63,496 nt of DNA from NCBI GenBank assembly GCA_035629175.1, contig DASPIL010000003.1, positions 1-63,496 of the forward strand. Reading direction: 5' to 3'. This DNA is from Verrucomicrobiia bacterium. Lineage in GTDB: Bacteria > Verrucomicrobiota > Verrucomicrobiia > Limisphaerales > DASXHY01. This document shows positions 9,761 to 18,624 of this stretch, in pieces. The position numbers and the translations under genes were made by a program. How positions within the stretch are numbered: position 1 is the stretch's first letter; each line of letters begins with the position of its first letter. The notes under the pieces are model-generated. The model saw nothing but the letters and a program-made list of their open reading frames with translations. It was not told the DNA's origin and did not search any database.

Positions 9761-10789
9761 TTAGGTTGTCGTCGTGCCGGTTGCTGCAGGCGCATGGCGG
9801 ATTTCGGCGAACACGATGACGCCGGCGCCCGTTTGCAGGCTGCTCTGCACCTGGGCATCGACCTGCTGTCCAACGAGCTCCGACGCGTGATTCACCACTA
9901 CCATCGTGCCGTCTGGAAGATAACCCACGCCCTGGCCTTTGTCGCGGCCCTCGCGCACGATCCGAATGCTCAGCACCTCGCCCGGCAGGAGTGTCACGCG
10001 CAGCGATTTGCTCATCTCATGCAGGTTCACATAATTCACCGACTGCAGCTCCGCGATCTTGCCGAGATTAAAATCATTCGTGAACAACTTCGCCTTCAAG
10101 TTGCGCGCCAGCCGGACAAGTTTCGCATCCACTTCCTTCTCCTCGGGAAAATCGCTCTCGTGGATTTTCAATTCGTTCCGTTTGTTCTGCTGCAGGCGGT
10201 TCAACATCTCCAGCCCGCGGCGGCCGCGGGCCCGTTTCACAGGGTCGGGGGAATCGGCGATCTGCTGCAATTCCCGCAGCACAAACCTCGGCACCACCAG
10301 CGTTCCTTCGAGAAAATTAGCCTCCACGAGATCTGCAATCCGTCCATCAATGATCACACTCGTGTCGAGCAACAGCAGGTTGTCGGGTTTGTTCTGCGGC
10401 GCGAAGCGAACGTAGGGAATGATGAGCGAAAAATCCTCCTTGTTGCTGCGCATCGCCAGGATCATGCCGATGTAACTGAACCCGAGAAACAGGCAGAGCC
10501 GGATCAGCCAGCGGGTGGTATCCTCGGAATTATCGAACAATCCTGAACGATCGATCAACAGCGCGACCACGTTGCCCAGCAGCAGGCCGAATGTGATCGA
10601 AGAAAACGCCCGCAGGGAAAACCCTTTCAGCATTTCATCGATCGCGATCAGCAGCCAGCCGAAGCCAAATCCCACCAGCGCCCCCGCCCATCCATAGTGG
10701 AGCAGTTCGGGACGCACCTGGCTGATGGCGTAACCCGCGGTCGTGCACAGCGCGAGAAAGAGAACGCGTATGGTCCACAGGTTGATCAT
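9761..10789 (-). CDS. Membrane-anchored PIN/TRAM domain protein (YacL-like)
   Basis: The N-terminus has four hydrophobic helices (about residues 4-112). A PIN nuclease-like domain begins at LLLLDTSVIIDGRIADL, with further acidic residues near EVDAKLVRLA and FTNDFNLGK. A C-terminal TRAM domain follows (VGYLPDGTMVVVNHA). This four-helix/PIN/TRAM order is that of Bacillus YacL and its relatives, which are membrane-attached putative RNases. Its start overlaps the mlaD stop as ATGA, and DUF2007 starts 10 bases after its stop, so it sits inside the lipid-transport operon. RNase activity is inferred from the fold only. Confidence 0.88.
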   Translation of the reverse strand: MINLWTIRVLFLALCTTAGYAISQVRPELLHYGWAGALVGFGFGWLLIAIDEMLKGFSLRAFSSITFGLLLGNVVALLIDRSGLFDNSEDTTRWLIRLCLFLGFSYIGMILAMRSNKEDFSLIIPYVRFAPQNKPDNLLLLDTSVIIDGRIADLVEANFLEGTLVVPRFVLRELQQIADSPDPVKRARGRRGLEMLNRLQQNKRNELKIHESDFPEEKEVDAKLVRLARNLKAKLFTNDFNLGKIAELQSVNYVNLHEMSKSLRVTLLPGEVLSIRIVREGRDKGQGVGYLPDGTMVVVNHASELVGQQVDAQVQSSLQTGAGVIVFAEIRHAPAATGTTTT

Positions 10790-11781
10790 CGCCGTGAACC
10801 TTCCCGCGGCAGGCGCAGGCGTTCGCCCGAGGACTCAGCCGATTCCCGCGGCGGTTTCTTGCTCCACAGAATTCCCCAAAGGCCAAGGCGATTCAGGTTG
10901 CTGCTCGTGATTGAAAGATTTTCCACGATGTTCGCCACGTTGCCAGCAATCGCATCGTCCTGCAATAACGCGCCCGCCAGCCCCTTGCCTGAACGCGTGT
11001 CATCCAGGATCGCTTTCAGCGTCAGTGTCGAGTTCTCCACGTTCCGAACCGATGACGAAATGCTTCCGCGATTCTCCTCCACTATGCCGTTTACTGAATC
11101 GGCAAAGGTCAGCAATTCGCTCGAGGCCTGGGCCAGGTTGCTGGCGGAAAGCGACAGCGCCGGGCCATTTGTCACGAACAACGAGTTGATTTCGTCCACC
11201 GTAACCATCGCCCGCTCCGAAGCCGTTCGCAGGTTCTCCACAGTCGCCGCCAGATTGGTCAGCGTTTGTTCGTTCAGGGCATGGCGCCGCACGTCGGCAA
11301 TCGCTTCGTTCAGCCGGGTCGCGGCCTCGTCCACACGTTGCACAAATCCAGCCGCCGAACGCGCCACTTCCTGCAGGTTGAACGGCTCCTCCGCCCGCGC
11401 GTGCCCCTGGTCTGGAAGTTCCGCACCCTGGTTTCGGCCGGGATTGATCGAGACGAAATTGTCGCCCAGGAAACCCGACTGCTTGATCTGGAAAAGCGCG
11501 TCATCGCGAATCACGAACTCGCGGTAAATCGAGAGCGTGATCGTCACGTTCGTGCCGCTCGGGTTGAGCGCAATCTTCTCCACATAACCGACCTGGACGC
11601 CCGACATCAACACAGAAGCCTGCGTCTTGAGGCCGCCAATGTCGGAAGCCGTCACGTAGAGTGTGTACGATTTTCGGAAGAGCGAGCCACCCTTGCTGAA
11701 CTGCAGCAGCAGCGCTGCAAGAATCGCCAGCGCAATGACAACGAACAGTCCCACCTTCAGTTCGAATCTGGATTTGCTCAT
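10786..11781 (-). CDS. mlaD: MlaD/MCE-domain lipid-binding protein
   Basis: The periplasmic substrate-binding component of an Mla/Mce phospholipid transporter. One N-terminal transmembrane anchor (about residues 7-27) precedes a single MCE domain near 38-120 (TASDIGGLKTQASVLMSGVQ, then SGFLGDNFVSINPG). A long alpha-helical, asparagine/alanine-rich coiled-coil region (about 145-300) probably forms a hexameric tunnel or needle. E. coli MlaD is about 183 residues; this 331-residue form resembles the longer PqiB/LetB-like or plant TGD2-like single-MCE proteins. Immediately downstream of mlaF (1 base). Confidence 0.88.
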   Translation of the reverse strand: MSKSRFELKVGLFVVIALAILAALLLQFSKGGSLFRKSYTLYVTASDIGGLKTQASVLMSGVQVGYVEKIALNPSGTNVTITLSIYREFVIRDDALFQIKQSGFLGDNFVSINPGRNQGAELPDQGHARAEEPFNLQEVARSAAGFVQRVDEAATRLNEAIADVRRHALNEQTLTNLAATVENLRTASERAMVTVDEINSLFVTNGPALSLSASNLAQASSELLTFADSVNGIVEENRGSISSSVRNVENSTLTLKAILDDTRSGKGLAGALLQDDAIAGNVANIVENLSITSSNLNRLGLWGILWSKKPPRESAESSGERLRLPREGSRR

Positions 11782-11782
11782 A

Positions 11783-12529
11783 TCAAAAAAGGTCCTGTTG
11801 TGGATCCGAGATGCCGTCTATGAAACGCCGCACCAGCGGATCTTCCGAACCGAAAATTTCGTCAGGAGTTCCCTGCGCGTAAATCTTTCCGTTGTGCAGC
11901 ATCAAAATCCTGTGCCCGACACGCCGCGCGCTCCGCATGTCGTGAGTGACCACCACTGAAGTCGAATGCAAACGATCCCGCACGCGCAGGATCAACTGGT
12001 CAATGCTATCGGCCATAATCGGGTCTAGTCCCGTGGTGGGTTCATCGTAAATCACAATCTCGGGTTGATACACAATCGCCCGCGCCAGCCCCACGCGCTT
12101 GCGCATTCCGCCCGACAACTCCGACGGCTTCTTGGGCCCAGCGCCCTTGAGGCCGACCATCTCCAGGACGTCAGAAACCTTTTCGGCGATCTCATCGTTG
12201 CTGAACTTCTTGTAGCGGCGGAGCGGAAACGCAACGTTTTCATCCACGGTCATCGAATCAAACAATGCTGCTCCCTGGAAAACCATCCCGAACTTGCTTC
12301 GGACGCGCAGCAACTCCCGCTCTTCCATGCCGACAATCGGTTCGTCATCGATGAACACCTCGCCCGAATCGGGTTGCAGGAGTCCGATGAGATGCTTGAG
12401 CAACACGCTCTTGCCGCCGCCGCTGCGGCCGATAATCACCACCGATTCACCCTTCTCAATCCGAAAGCTCACCCCGTCAAGAATTGTGTGCGGACCGAAG
12501 CTTTTGGTGAGGTCGCGCACTTCGATCAT
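11783..12529 (-). CDS. mlaF: Mla-type ABC transporter ATP-binding protein
   Basis: ATPase of the lipid ABC transporter. Walker A GRSGGGKS, Q-loop in FGMVFQGAALFDSMTV, signature LSGGMRKRVGLARAI, Walker B IVIYDEPTTGLDP and switch histidine TSVVVTHD are all present. The start at 12529 (MIEVRDLTKSFG) gives 248 residues, the family length, and overlaps the mlaE stop as ATGA. An in-frame extension to 12652 lies entirely inside mlaE and is discarded. Confidence 0.93.
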   Translation of the reverse strand: MIEVRDLTKSFGPHTILDGVSFRIEKGESVVIIGRSGGGKSVLLKHLIGLLQPDSGEVFIDDEPIVGMEERELLRVRSKFGMVFQGAALFDSMTVDENVAFPLRRYKKFSNDEIAEKVSDVLEMVGLKGAGPKKPSELSGGMRKRVGLARAIVYQPEIVIYDEPTTGLDPIMADSIDQLILRVRDRLHSTSVVVTHDMRSARRVGHRILMLHNGKIYAQGTPDEIFGSEDPLVRRFIDGISDPQQDLF

Positions 12530-13305
12530 AGGAGATCCAGCAGCTTGCCGAGCGACATTGTCAGGAAAAAGTTGGTGATAAGAATCGTGATGGACGAATA
12601 GACAACGGATTCCGTGGTGGCCCGCCCGACCCCTTCGGCGCCTTCGCCGCAAAACATTCCCTTGTAACAGCCCACAAGCGCAACAATCCCGCCGAAGATG
12701 AACGACTTGATCAAGCCATTCACCACGTCGGTCGCGCCAGTGTATTTGACCATGTTGTACCAGGAGTAGGTGGGATCGATGCCCAGCAGGTAAACGCCGA
12801 CAAGATAACCCGCCCCGATGCCGACAGCGATGGCTTCAACCGTCAGCAACGGGAGTACGATGTGCGCTGCGACGAGTCGCGGCACGACGAGGTAGTCGAC
12901 AGGATGCGTTGCGAGGGTGCGGAGTGCGTCAATCTGTTCCGTGACACGCATCGTGCCGAGTTCGGCAGCAATGGCGGCTCCGACGCGACCGGCGACCATC
13001 AGGCCAGTGAGGACGGGTCCGAGTTCGCTGCACATTGAAACGCTGACCACGGCGAGCGTGGCGGTGTCCATTTTGACTTTATGAAACTGAAAGTAGGTTT
13101 GGGCGCCGAGCACCATGCCTGTGAAAGCGCCGGTGATGAGGACAACCGACTGGGATTTCACGCCCATGAAGTAGATTTGGTAGACGAGGTCGCGCCAGCT
13201 GATGCGAAGGCGGATGAGCGACAGGACGGCCTCCCGGGCCAGCAACGAAATCCGGCCAAGCCCTACGAGCCAGACAGCCGCGCGCGAATTGGCCAGGAAA
13301 TTCAT
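12526..13305 (-). CDS. mlaE: Mla-type ABC transporter permease
   Basis: Inner-membrane permease of the MlaE family (259 residues from the ATG at 13303-13305). An upstream in-frame extension is cysteine/tyrosine-rich and unlike the family. Typical segments are VLITGAFTGMVLGAQTYFQF, ELGPVLTGLMVAGRVGAAIA, and the conserved GTMRVTEQIDALRTLATHPV. It is the first gene of the operon mlaE-mlaF-mlaD-PIN/TRAM-DUF2007-glcD. The E. coli partners MlaB and MlaC were not found in the window. Confidence 0.93.
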   Translation of the reverse strand: MNFLANSRAAVWLVGLGRISLLAREAVLSLIRLRISWRDLVYQIYFMGVKSQSVVLITGAFTGMVLGAQTYFQFHKVKMDTATLAVVSVSMCSELGPVLTGLMVAGRVGAAIAAELGTMRVTEQIDALRTLATHPVDYLVVPRLVAAHIVLPLLTVEAIAVGIGAGYLVGVYLLGIDPTYSWYNMVKYTGATDVVNGLIKSFIFGGIVALVGCYKGMFCGEGAEGVGRATTESVVYSSITILITNFFLTMSLGKLLDLL

Positions 13306-13779
13306 AGTCGCGCGAAAGTAACAAAGGGTATTCGGGTTGACCAGAGCGCAATCCTGCCCAGTGCCGAGGTAGCAGAAGTAGAACCGTCCGATGACTCGTG
13401 TGATCCGCTTTTGGGGTGGAGTGTGCCGCAAGGTGCGAAACTGGGTGTCTCAATATTTCCACGAACGTCCAATCAAAAAGCCAAAAACTGAAATCCGTTC
13501 GACGTCTCTTTTCTTCGCGGCCTCCGCGGCCTCCGCGTGGGGATATTCGGTCCTGTGCTGGAATTCCAATTGGCGCAAATTCGTCAAATTCGCGCAAACC
13601 CGTGTGCCTGTCTGAATCAGTGTGCAATCGAGGATCCGGGATATACAAATGGAGATTCTCGTTTGCCTTCCCGCGCAACTTCGCGATCTTCGATTTGCGG
13701 CAATTCCGGCCCTTGGATTGACTTGTAGAAACCCGATCGATAAGTTTTGTATCCATTCGAAAATGTAGCGAAGGCGACC
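13306..13779. other. 474-bp divergent intergenic region (mlaE / zinc-ribbon gene)
   Basis: It separates two divergent transcription units, so promoters for both must lie here, but I see no convincing -35/-10 pair. It contains one of the three loci of degenerate short repeats described separately (13511-13603). Several short frames cross it, but their translations are low-complexity and follow the repeat, so I call no gene. Confidence 0.6.
13511..13603. repeat. Degenerate short tandem repeats, locus A
   Basis: Bases 13516-13537 hold the 9-mer CGCGGCCTC twice in tandem plus CGCG. Bases 13572-13603 hold GGCGCAAATTCGTCAAATTCGCGC-like alternation with roughly 12-base spacing. Similar words occur on the opposite strand sense at 34912-35064 and 47270-47461. 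Confidence 0.6.
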
Positions 13780-14508
13780 ATGCTTGAGATGATTGAAAAA
13801 TTGCTGATCCTCCAGGACCGTGACAAAAAGATCGCCCGCTTGCGGTCGGAGTTGGAACACATCGGGCCGGAGCGGCAGTCGCTCAAGACGAGGTCATCGG
13901 GAGCACAGGCTGCACTCGACGCCGCCAAGCTGCGCGTCAAGGAGCTGGAGTCGCAACGCAAGGATCTCGAACTCGAGGCTCAGGCCAAGCGGGCGTTGAT
14001 CGAGAAGTACGCCAACCAGCAGCTGCAAACCCGCAAGAATGAGGAATATCGCGCGCTGGCGCATGAGATCGACGGGTGCAAGGAGGCTATCGTCAAACTT
14101 GAGGACCGCGAAATCGCGCTGATGGAGCTGGGCGAAGCCGCCCAGAAAGCCGTGGCTGCCGCGACGCAAGTGGCGGCGGAAGCTAAAAAGCTGATGGACG
14201 ACCAGGTGGCGCAGCTAGGCGCGCGCGAGGAGAAGCTCCAGCAGGAACTTGCCGCGATGGAGGCCAGCCGGCAGGAATTGGCCGGGGCGGTTGACGACGG
14301 GGCCCGCGGACGTTACGAGCGGCTCATGAAAAGCAAGGGCGGCAATGTCGTCGTAGGCGTGCAACACGGAGTGTGCGGTGGTTGCCACATGCGCCTGCCC
14401 ACCCAGATTATCGTGAGCTGCCAGGGGCAGCAGGAGTTGGTCACGTGCACCAACTGCGGGAGGATTCTCTACTACACGCGTGACATGGACCTGGCGGTTG
14501 CTGACTGA
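13780..14508 (+). CDS. Coiled-coil protein with C4-type zinc ribbon (COG1579-like)
   Basis: A 242-residue protein starting at the ATG at 13780; a TTG 33 bases upstream is possible but adds nothing recognisable. Residues 1-175 form a long alpha-helical hairpin rich in K/E/Q/A (coiled coil). The C-terminus carries four cysteines in CGGCHMRLP and CTNCGRILYY, a C4 zinc ribbon. This matches the widespread zinc-ribbon family often found beside RNase P RNA or RNase H genes; relatives in Chlamydia act on flagellar or type III components and nucleic acid, but the role here is unknown. RNase P RNA begins 60 bp after the stop. Confidence 0.85.
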   Translation: MLEMIEKLLILQDRDKKIARLRSELEHIGPERQSLKTRSSGAQAALDAAKLRVKELESQRKDLELEAQAKRALIEKYANQQLQTRKNEEYRALAHEIDGCKEAIVKLEDREIALMELGEAAQKAVAAATQVAAEAKKLMDDQVAQLGAREEKLQQELAAMEASRQELAGAVDDGARGRYERLMKSKGGNVVVGVQHGVCGGCHMRLPTQIIVSCQGQQELVTCTNCGRILYYTRDMDLAVAD

Positions 14509-14533
14509 TTTAATCGCTTCAGACTTCATACGC

Positions 14534-14562
14534 TTGTTTCGTTGCGAGCGGTGGGGTAATTT
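14534..14562 (+). promoter_or_regulatory. Predicted sigma70-type promoter of rnpB
   Basis: TTGTTT at 14534-14539 and TAATTT at 14557-14562 are separated by 17 bases. The distance from the -10 element to the RNA 5' end deduced independently from the P1 helix (14569) is 6 bases, exactly where initiation is expected. Confidence 0.6.
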
Positions 14563-14568
14563 CATCGC

Positions 14569-15001
14569 GGTTTTGGAAGGGCGGAGGATCGCTTTTCCTG
14601 GAGCAATCCAGGCGAGGAGGAAAGTCCGAACACCGCAGGGCGCGATGCCGCGTAACCTGGCCGCGATGCTTCGGCATTGCAGGCGGGGATACACGCGGGG
14701 GACGGCGCCGCGAGGCGTCTCGACGGAAAGTGCCACAGAAAACAAACCGCCTGATTGGATCTCAATTCGTTGGGGTCCGTTGGGTAAGGGTGAAAAGGTG
14801 GTGTAAGAGACCACCGCTCCAGGCGCAAGCACGGAGGCACGGAAAACCCCATCGGGTGCAAGGCCAAATAGGGAACCTCGGAGCGGCTCGCTCCAGTGCT
14901 CGCGAAAGCGGGCCGGGTTCCGGGTACTGGCTGCTAAGACAAATGATTCTCTCCACCCGCAAGGGTGCAGACAAAATTCGGCTTACAGCCCTTCCAAAAC
15001 C
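14569..15001 (+). ncRNA. rnpB: RNase P RNA (bacterial type A)
   Basis: The catalytic RNA that matures tRNA 5' ends. The ends are fixed by a perfect 14-bp P1 helix, GGTTTTGGAAGGGC (14569-14582) with GCCCTTCCAAAACC (14988-15001). Inside are the universally conserved blocks GAGGAAAGTCCGAACACC, ACAGAAAACAAACCGCC, GGGTAAGGGTGAAAAGGTG, GTAAGAGACCACCG, and AATTCGGCTTACAG near the 3' end. The total of 433 nt is within the normal range. It lies between the zinc-ribbon gene and a DUF4142 gene; frames crossing it are not genes. Confidence 0.96.
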
Positions 15002-15166
15002 ATTCTTCCTCCCGGCGAGCGTGAGCCAACGCCGTCCTTCCCGGCGCCGGAATTTTCAAAAACCACTGCCGCTCAACGGCAAACGCGGTCACTCCCTATG
15101 GAAGGTGGTTTCCCCAGTTGTGACGTCCACCCAGGCAGATCGATGGTGCACGAAGAAAGGACTTGT

Positions 15167-15949
15167 ATGAAATCATTGATTCAACTGAGACATCGAAAGT
15201 TTATTGGCGGAATCGCTGCCTGCGCAGTTTTGGCAGCCGGCGTTGCGCAATCAGCAGACAGCCCTGCAAAGACACCCACCGTCAAGGGCGCGGGCGCCTC
15301 GAACCTCTCCGGCAATCCGGACAGCGTGACCTCGGGTGGCATTCAGCCCACGACCACGACAACCAGCGGCGGCATGAGCGGCAGTGCCAGTGCAAGCATG
15401 CCGAAGGACGCCAAGTCCTTTGTGCGCGACGCGGTGGAAGGAAATGCGGCCGAAGTAGCATTAGCCCAGGTGGCGGAGCGCAAGGCGCAGAACGCGCAGG
15501 TGAAGCAGTTCGCAGAGATGATTCGCACCGACCATGCGCAGGCGAACCAGCAATTGCAACCGCTCGCGCAAAAGCATGGCCTGTCAGTCAACCAGCCGTT
15601 GGAAGCGAAGCATCAGAAGAAAATGGACAAGCTTCAGGCGCTGAACGGCGCGGAGTTTGATCGTGAGTATTCGACGGCAATGCTCAAGGAGCATCAAAAG
15701 ACGATTGCGAAGTACGAGCACGCCAGTCGCAATATCACGGACACCGAGGTCCAGCAGTATGTGCAGGCCACATTGCCGAAACTCCGCCAGCACCTCCAGC
15801 ATGCGCAGCACGCTGCCCAGGCTGCGGGCGTTGATCAGGCGACCCTCTCATCGCTGATCAAGGATACTGACGCGATGGGTGGAACGGCTGAGCACGAGGA
15901 AAAAGCCGGCAGCCACAGCACGGGCTCGAAGTCAACGAATCAGCAATAG
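15167..15949 (+). CDS. Exported DUF4142 protein
   Basis: A 260-residue protein starting at the ATG at 15167, preceded by AAAGGA about 6 bases upstream, one of the clearer Shine-Dalgarno sites in the window. A signal peptide (about 1-29, ending VAQSADS) is followed by a Gly/Ser/Thr-rich linker. A ferritin-like helical DUF4142 domain follows, with FVRDAVEGNAAEVALAQVAE, then FAEMIRTDHAQANQQL and FDREYSTAMLKEHQKTIAKY. DUF4142 proteins are periplasmic or envelope proteins of unknown function, often stress-induced. A rho-independent terminator follows, so this is a single-gene unit. Confidence 0.88.
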   Translation: MKSLIQLRHRKFIGGIAACAVLAAGVAQSADSPAKTPTVKGAGASNLSGNPDSVTSGGIQPTTTTTSGGMSGSASASMPKDAKSFVRDAVEGNAAEVALAQVAERKAQNAQVKQFAEMIRTDHAQANQQLQPLAQKHGLSVNQPLEAKHQKKMDKLQALNGAEFDREYSTAMLKEHQKTIAKYEHASRNITDTEVQQYVQATLPKLRQHLQHAQHAAQAAGVDQATLSSLIKDTDAMGGTAEHEEKAGSHSTGSKSTNQQ

Positions 15950-15978
15950 GTTCGAATAAACAGGGGAATAACAGACAC

Positions 15979-16006
15979 GGCGGTTCCTGCGGGAACCGCC
16001 TTTTTT
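15979..16006 (+). terminator. Rho-independent terminator after the DUF4142 gene
   Basis: A 9-bp stem GGCGGTTCC/GGAACCGCC with loop TGCG is followed directly by six T. Confidence 0.9.
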
Positions 16007-16158
16007 CTGTACCAATGTTGCTCCAAAAAAGGATGAGAAAAGCGCAATCCGCGTGTGTCGGAGCGGGAAGCGCCGTTGGATAGTCGTCACAAATCTGGGG
16101 CCCGGGGGCATTGAAAACTCCAGGATTCCACCGAGGCGCAGCAGCAAGCGAAAACGTT

Positions 16159-16911
16159 ATGATGCATACCAAGCCCGACCGCACCGCATGGCTCAAAGGA
16201 GGAGAATCCAGATGTAAAACCGGCCCAAGGCTCGCTTCTCATCCGCGCCGCCTCGTATTGCTTGGCGCGCCTGGCGTCGGAAAGGGAACTCAGGCTGAAC
16301 TTCTGTCTGAACGAATGGGCGCGTGCCACCTTTCCACTGGAGATATCTTCCGCGCGGCCAAGACACTTGATGCTTGCGAACGCAGTCCGACAATGGATCG
16401 CGCGCTCGACGCCATGCGGCGCGGCGAACTGGTTTCCGATGAAACCGTGCTTGCGTTGGTCGCGGAACGGGCGGGATGCCTGCGGTGCCGCGGTGGTTTT
16501 CTGCTCGACGGATTTCCTCGCACAGTTGCGCAGGCGCAGGCGCTCGACAAGGTTCTCGCGGAACAGGGAGTAACGCTCGAAACCGTGCTGAGCTACGTCA
16601 TGCCGGTTGAGAAAATCGTTGCTCGCCTGAGCGGCCGCCAGACGTGTTCCGTCTGCAAGGCTGTGTTCCACACGGTGACGCGTCCATCGCGGATCAGCAG
16701 CATTTGCGATCATTGTGGTGCTCCACTGTTCCAGAGGGAGGACGATCGGCCTGAATCCATTCGCGTTCGCATGGCTGCCTACGAGACAAGCACTTCACCC
16801 CTGGTCGAGTTTTATCGCAGCAAAGGGAGTCTCATTTCCATCAATGCGGAAGGAACGCCTGAGGAGATCTACGAGCGCACGATGCGCGCCTTCGAAGCGC
16901 GGATTCACTGA
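16159..16911 (+). CDS. adk: Adenylate kinase
   Basis: Catalyses ATP + AMP to 2 ADP. P-loop GAPGVGKGT is at residues 36-44 counted from the ATG at 16159. The NMP-binding region has HLSTGDIFR, the core has GFLLDGFPRT, and the LID carries a four-cysteine zinc site, CSVC then CDHC. The protein ends EEIYERTMRAFE. From 16159 it has 250 residues, longer than the usual 214-220 because about 30 basic residues precede the P-loop strand, so the true start could be downstream. It stands alone rather than in the secY-adk-map neighbourhood. It converges on the LysM gene, 12 bp away. Confidence 0.9.
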   Translation: MMHTKPDRTAWLKGGESRCKTGPRLASHPRRLVLLGAPGVGKGTQAELLSERMGACHLSTGDIFRAAKTLDACERSPTMDRALDAMRRGELVSDETVLALVAERAGCLRCRGGFLLDGFPRTVAQAQALDKVLAEQGVTLETVLSYVMPVEKIVARLSGRQTCSVCKAVFHTVTRPSRISSICDHCGAPLFQREDDRPESIRVRMAAYETSTSPLVEFYRSKGSLISINAEGTPEEIYERTMRAFEARIH

Positions 16912-16923
16912 ATCGGGCCGACT

Positions 16924-18312
16924 TCATTGCTGCGCCTTGTCCGGGATGTTCAAGGTGTCGCCTGCCTTCAAGCCGCGGATGTTCAGGGTCGGATTTGCGG
17001 ACTGCAGATCCTGGAGGGAAACCCCGTATCGTTGTGCAATGCTGCCGACGGTGTCGCCGACTTCGAACCTGTAGGAATGGCGGCGAACATTGGACAACTC
17101 GGCGATATCGATTGGCAGCGGCGGTGTCAACGGCGGCTCCTCGGCCGCAGGTTCTGAAACTTCCTGCCCAAGCGCCAGGGCATTTGCGGTGAGTTGTCGC
17201 AATTCTGTTTCCTTCACGGCAATCGCCCGCTGCATCGCGGTAAGGTTCGTGTTCGACCGAATGGCTTCCAGTTCCTGGGCGGTCGCCTGATTAATCTGAT
17301 AGATCGTAGGGGCGGAGGCCGGACTATCGTTATTTTGCGCTGTGCTGACGGATTCACGATAAAGCGGATCCCGAAGCGAAACCAGCTGCTGATACCGTTC
17401 CGCGCCGAGGGCCGTCCTCAACGCAGACTCACGCTGCTGCAGGAGATTGTTGCGTTCCAGGATTGCGTTGGGATCATTACGTCCCTCCAGCGCGAGCAAC
17501 TGCCGGTCTACAAGATCTGTCGCGCGAAACAGCGCGCGGAATTCCTCAGGGCTGCTGTTGAAGTGCCCCAGCGTGCCGAGCTCCGAGCGAAGATTGTTTG
17601 CGTTCTGAGAATAGCGCAGGAGATATTCTTCAAGCTGTTGCGGTGACAAAACCCTCGCAAGGTCGTCGCGGGTTTCTCGTCGCAAGCGTGCCAGCTCTGC
17701 GGCGCGTTGAGCAGGATCCAGGCTTGCAGTTGCCGTCAGCATTGACTGCAGCTTCTCCTGCGACCGGGCCGTGATGTCCTGAACTGTTTGTTTCACTTCC
17801 ATCGGCAGCACACCGAGGACCGGGCCATCCAGCGCGACACCCGGTGTGGACGGGCGGGGCAGGCTGACGAGGTCGCCAGCTTCCCATTTGGGCCCCAGCA
17901 AGCGCGTGAGCAAGGCGCGCCGCTCTTCGTCAGCCTGCCGCGTTTTCTGGGCTGCGAGCCGCGCCACGTTGGTGTCCGGCCGGCTGCGCCACCATTGCTG
18001 GTCGGGTGTGACAAGTTCCGTCGCCAGCCGTTGCGCGTAGAGAGTGTTAACATCGGCAATGATGATGTCGCGGATGGTTTGCTCGGGGCAATTGATGCTG
18101 CGCAAGTTTGCAATGTAAGTCGGGTAGTCAGGCGACTCGACCTGGGACCACGAGAAGAACTGACGTCGCACGAGGACGTTGGTTTTGATCGTGGGACTCT
18201 CCTGGACGAGCGGGCCGCCAGCGGGCGGCGTGTGGGTTCGCGTTCCAATCCATGCGCCAGCAATCAGCAGATTGAGGGCGAGCGAAACGAAGAATAGGGC
18301 ACGCCAGCGCAT
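16924..18312 (-). CDS. Membrane-anchored coiled-coil protein with C-terminal LysM domain
   Basis: The start at the ATG at 18310-18312 (MRWRALFFVSLALNLLIAGA) places a single N-terminal transmembrane helix at residues 5-23; an in-frame TTG at 18363 is less likely. The middle 300 residues are mostly helical and Q/A/R/L-rich. The last about 48 residues form a LysM peptidoglycan-binding module (YRFEVGDTVGSIAQRYGVS, then ANPTLNIRGLKAGDTLNIP). It is probably a periplasmic protein tethered to the inner membrane and bound to the cell wall. No catalytic domain was recognised. The same-strand SDR gene ends 312 bp upstream. Confidence 0.8.
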   Translation of the reverse strand: MRWRALFFVSLALNLLIAGAWIGTRTHTPPAGGPLVQESPTIKTNVLVRRQFFSWSQVESPDYPTYIANLRSINCPEQTIRDIIIADVNTLYAQRLATELVTPDQQWWRSRPDTNVARLAAQKTRQADEERRALLTRLLGPKWEAGDLVSLPRPSTPGVALDGPVLGVLPMEVKQTVQDITARSQEKLQSMLTATASLDPAQRAAELARLRRETRDDLARVLSPQQLEEYLLRYSQNANNLRSELGTLGHFNSSPEEFRALFRATDLVDRQLLALEGRNDPNAILERNNLLQQRESALRTALGAERYQQLVSLRDPLYRESVSTAQNNDSPASAPTIYQINQATAQELEAIRSNTNLTAMQRAIAVKETELRQLTANALALGQEVSEPAAEEPPLTPPLPIDIAELSNVRRHSYRFEVGDTVGSIAQRYGVSLQDLQSANPTLNIRGLKAGDTLNIPDKAQQ

Positions 18313-18624
18313 AGTGTTCTGAAGCAATCGGTGCCACAGTGAATTCAAAAAAGCAACGTGCAAAACGCGGAGCCAGCTACATGGGCGCTCCAGAGCGTCG
18401 CTTCGATGATCTCACTGAATCGTGTGAAATGATTGCCCTGCGGGTTTGCCCACGCGCAAGCGGCGCGAACGCCGCGCGCCTCCGCATTGTGCATTCGGGC
18501 ATTGTCGCAGCCAGGAATCGAGTTCTCAGGCCGATTACCCCGCGACTCTCATTTGTGGACGATCGGTTTCTTGATCATTGCAAGGCCGCAGCAAGTCGGC
18601 GCTCGGGCGGGCAAGCGCACGCCA
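18313..18624. other. 312-bp region between the LysM and SDR genes
   Basis: It presumably holds the LysM gene promoter, but I see no clear elements. A + strand frame (18339-18671) crosses it; its product has no recognisable features and overlaps the SDR gene, so it is not called. Confidence 0.5.

Noticed and set aside
13391-13721. Overlapping short frames upstream of the zinc-ribbon gene
   Set aside because: They follow the repeat words at locus A and have low-complexity products.
14215-15170. Protein frames across rnpB on both strands
   Set aside because: The region is RNase P RNA with conserved blocks and a perfect P1 helix.
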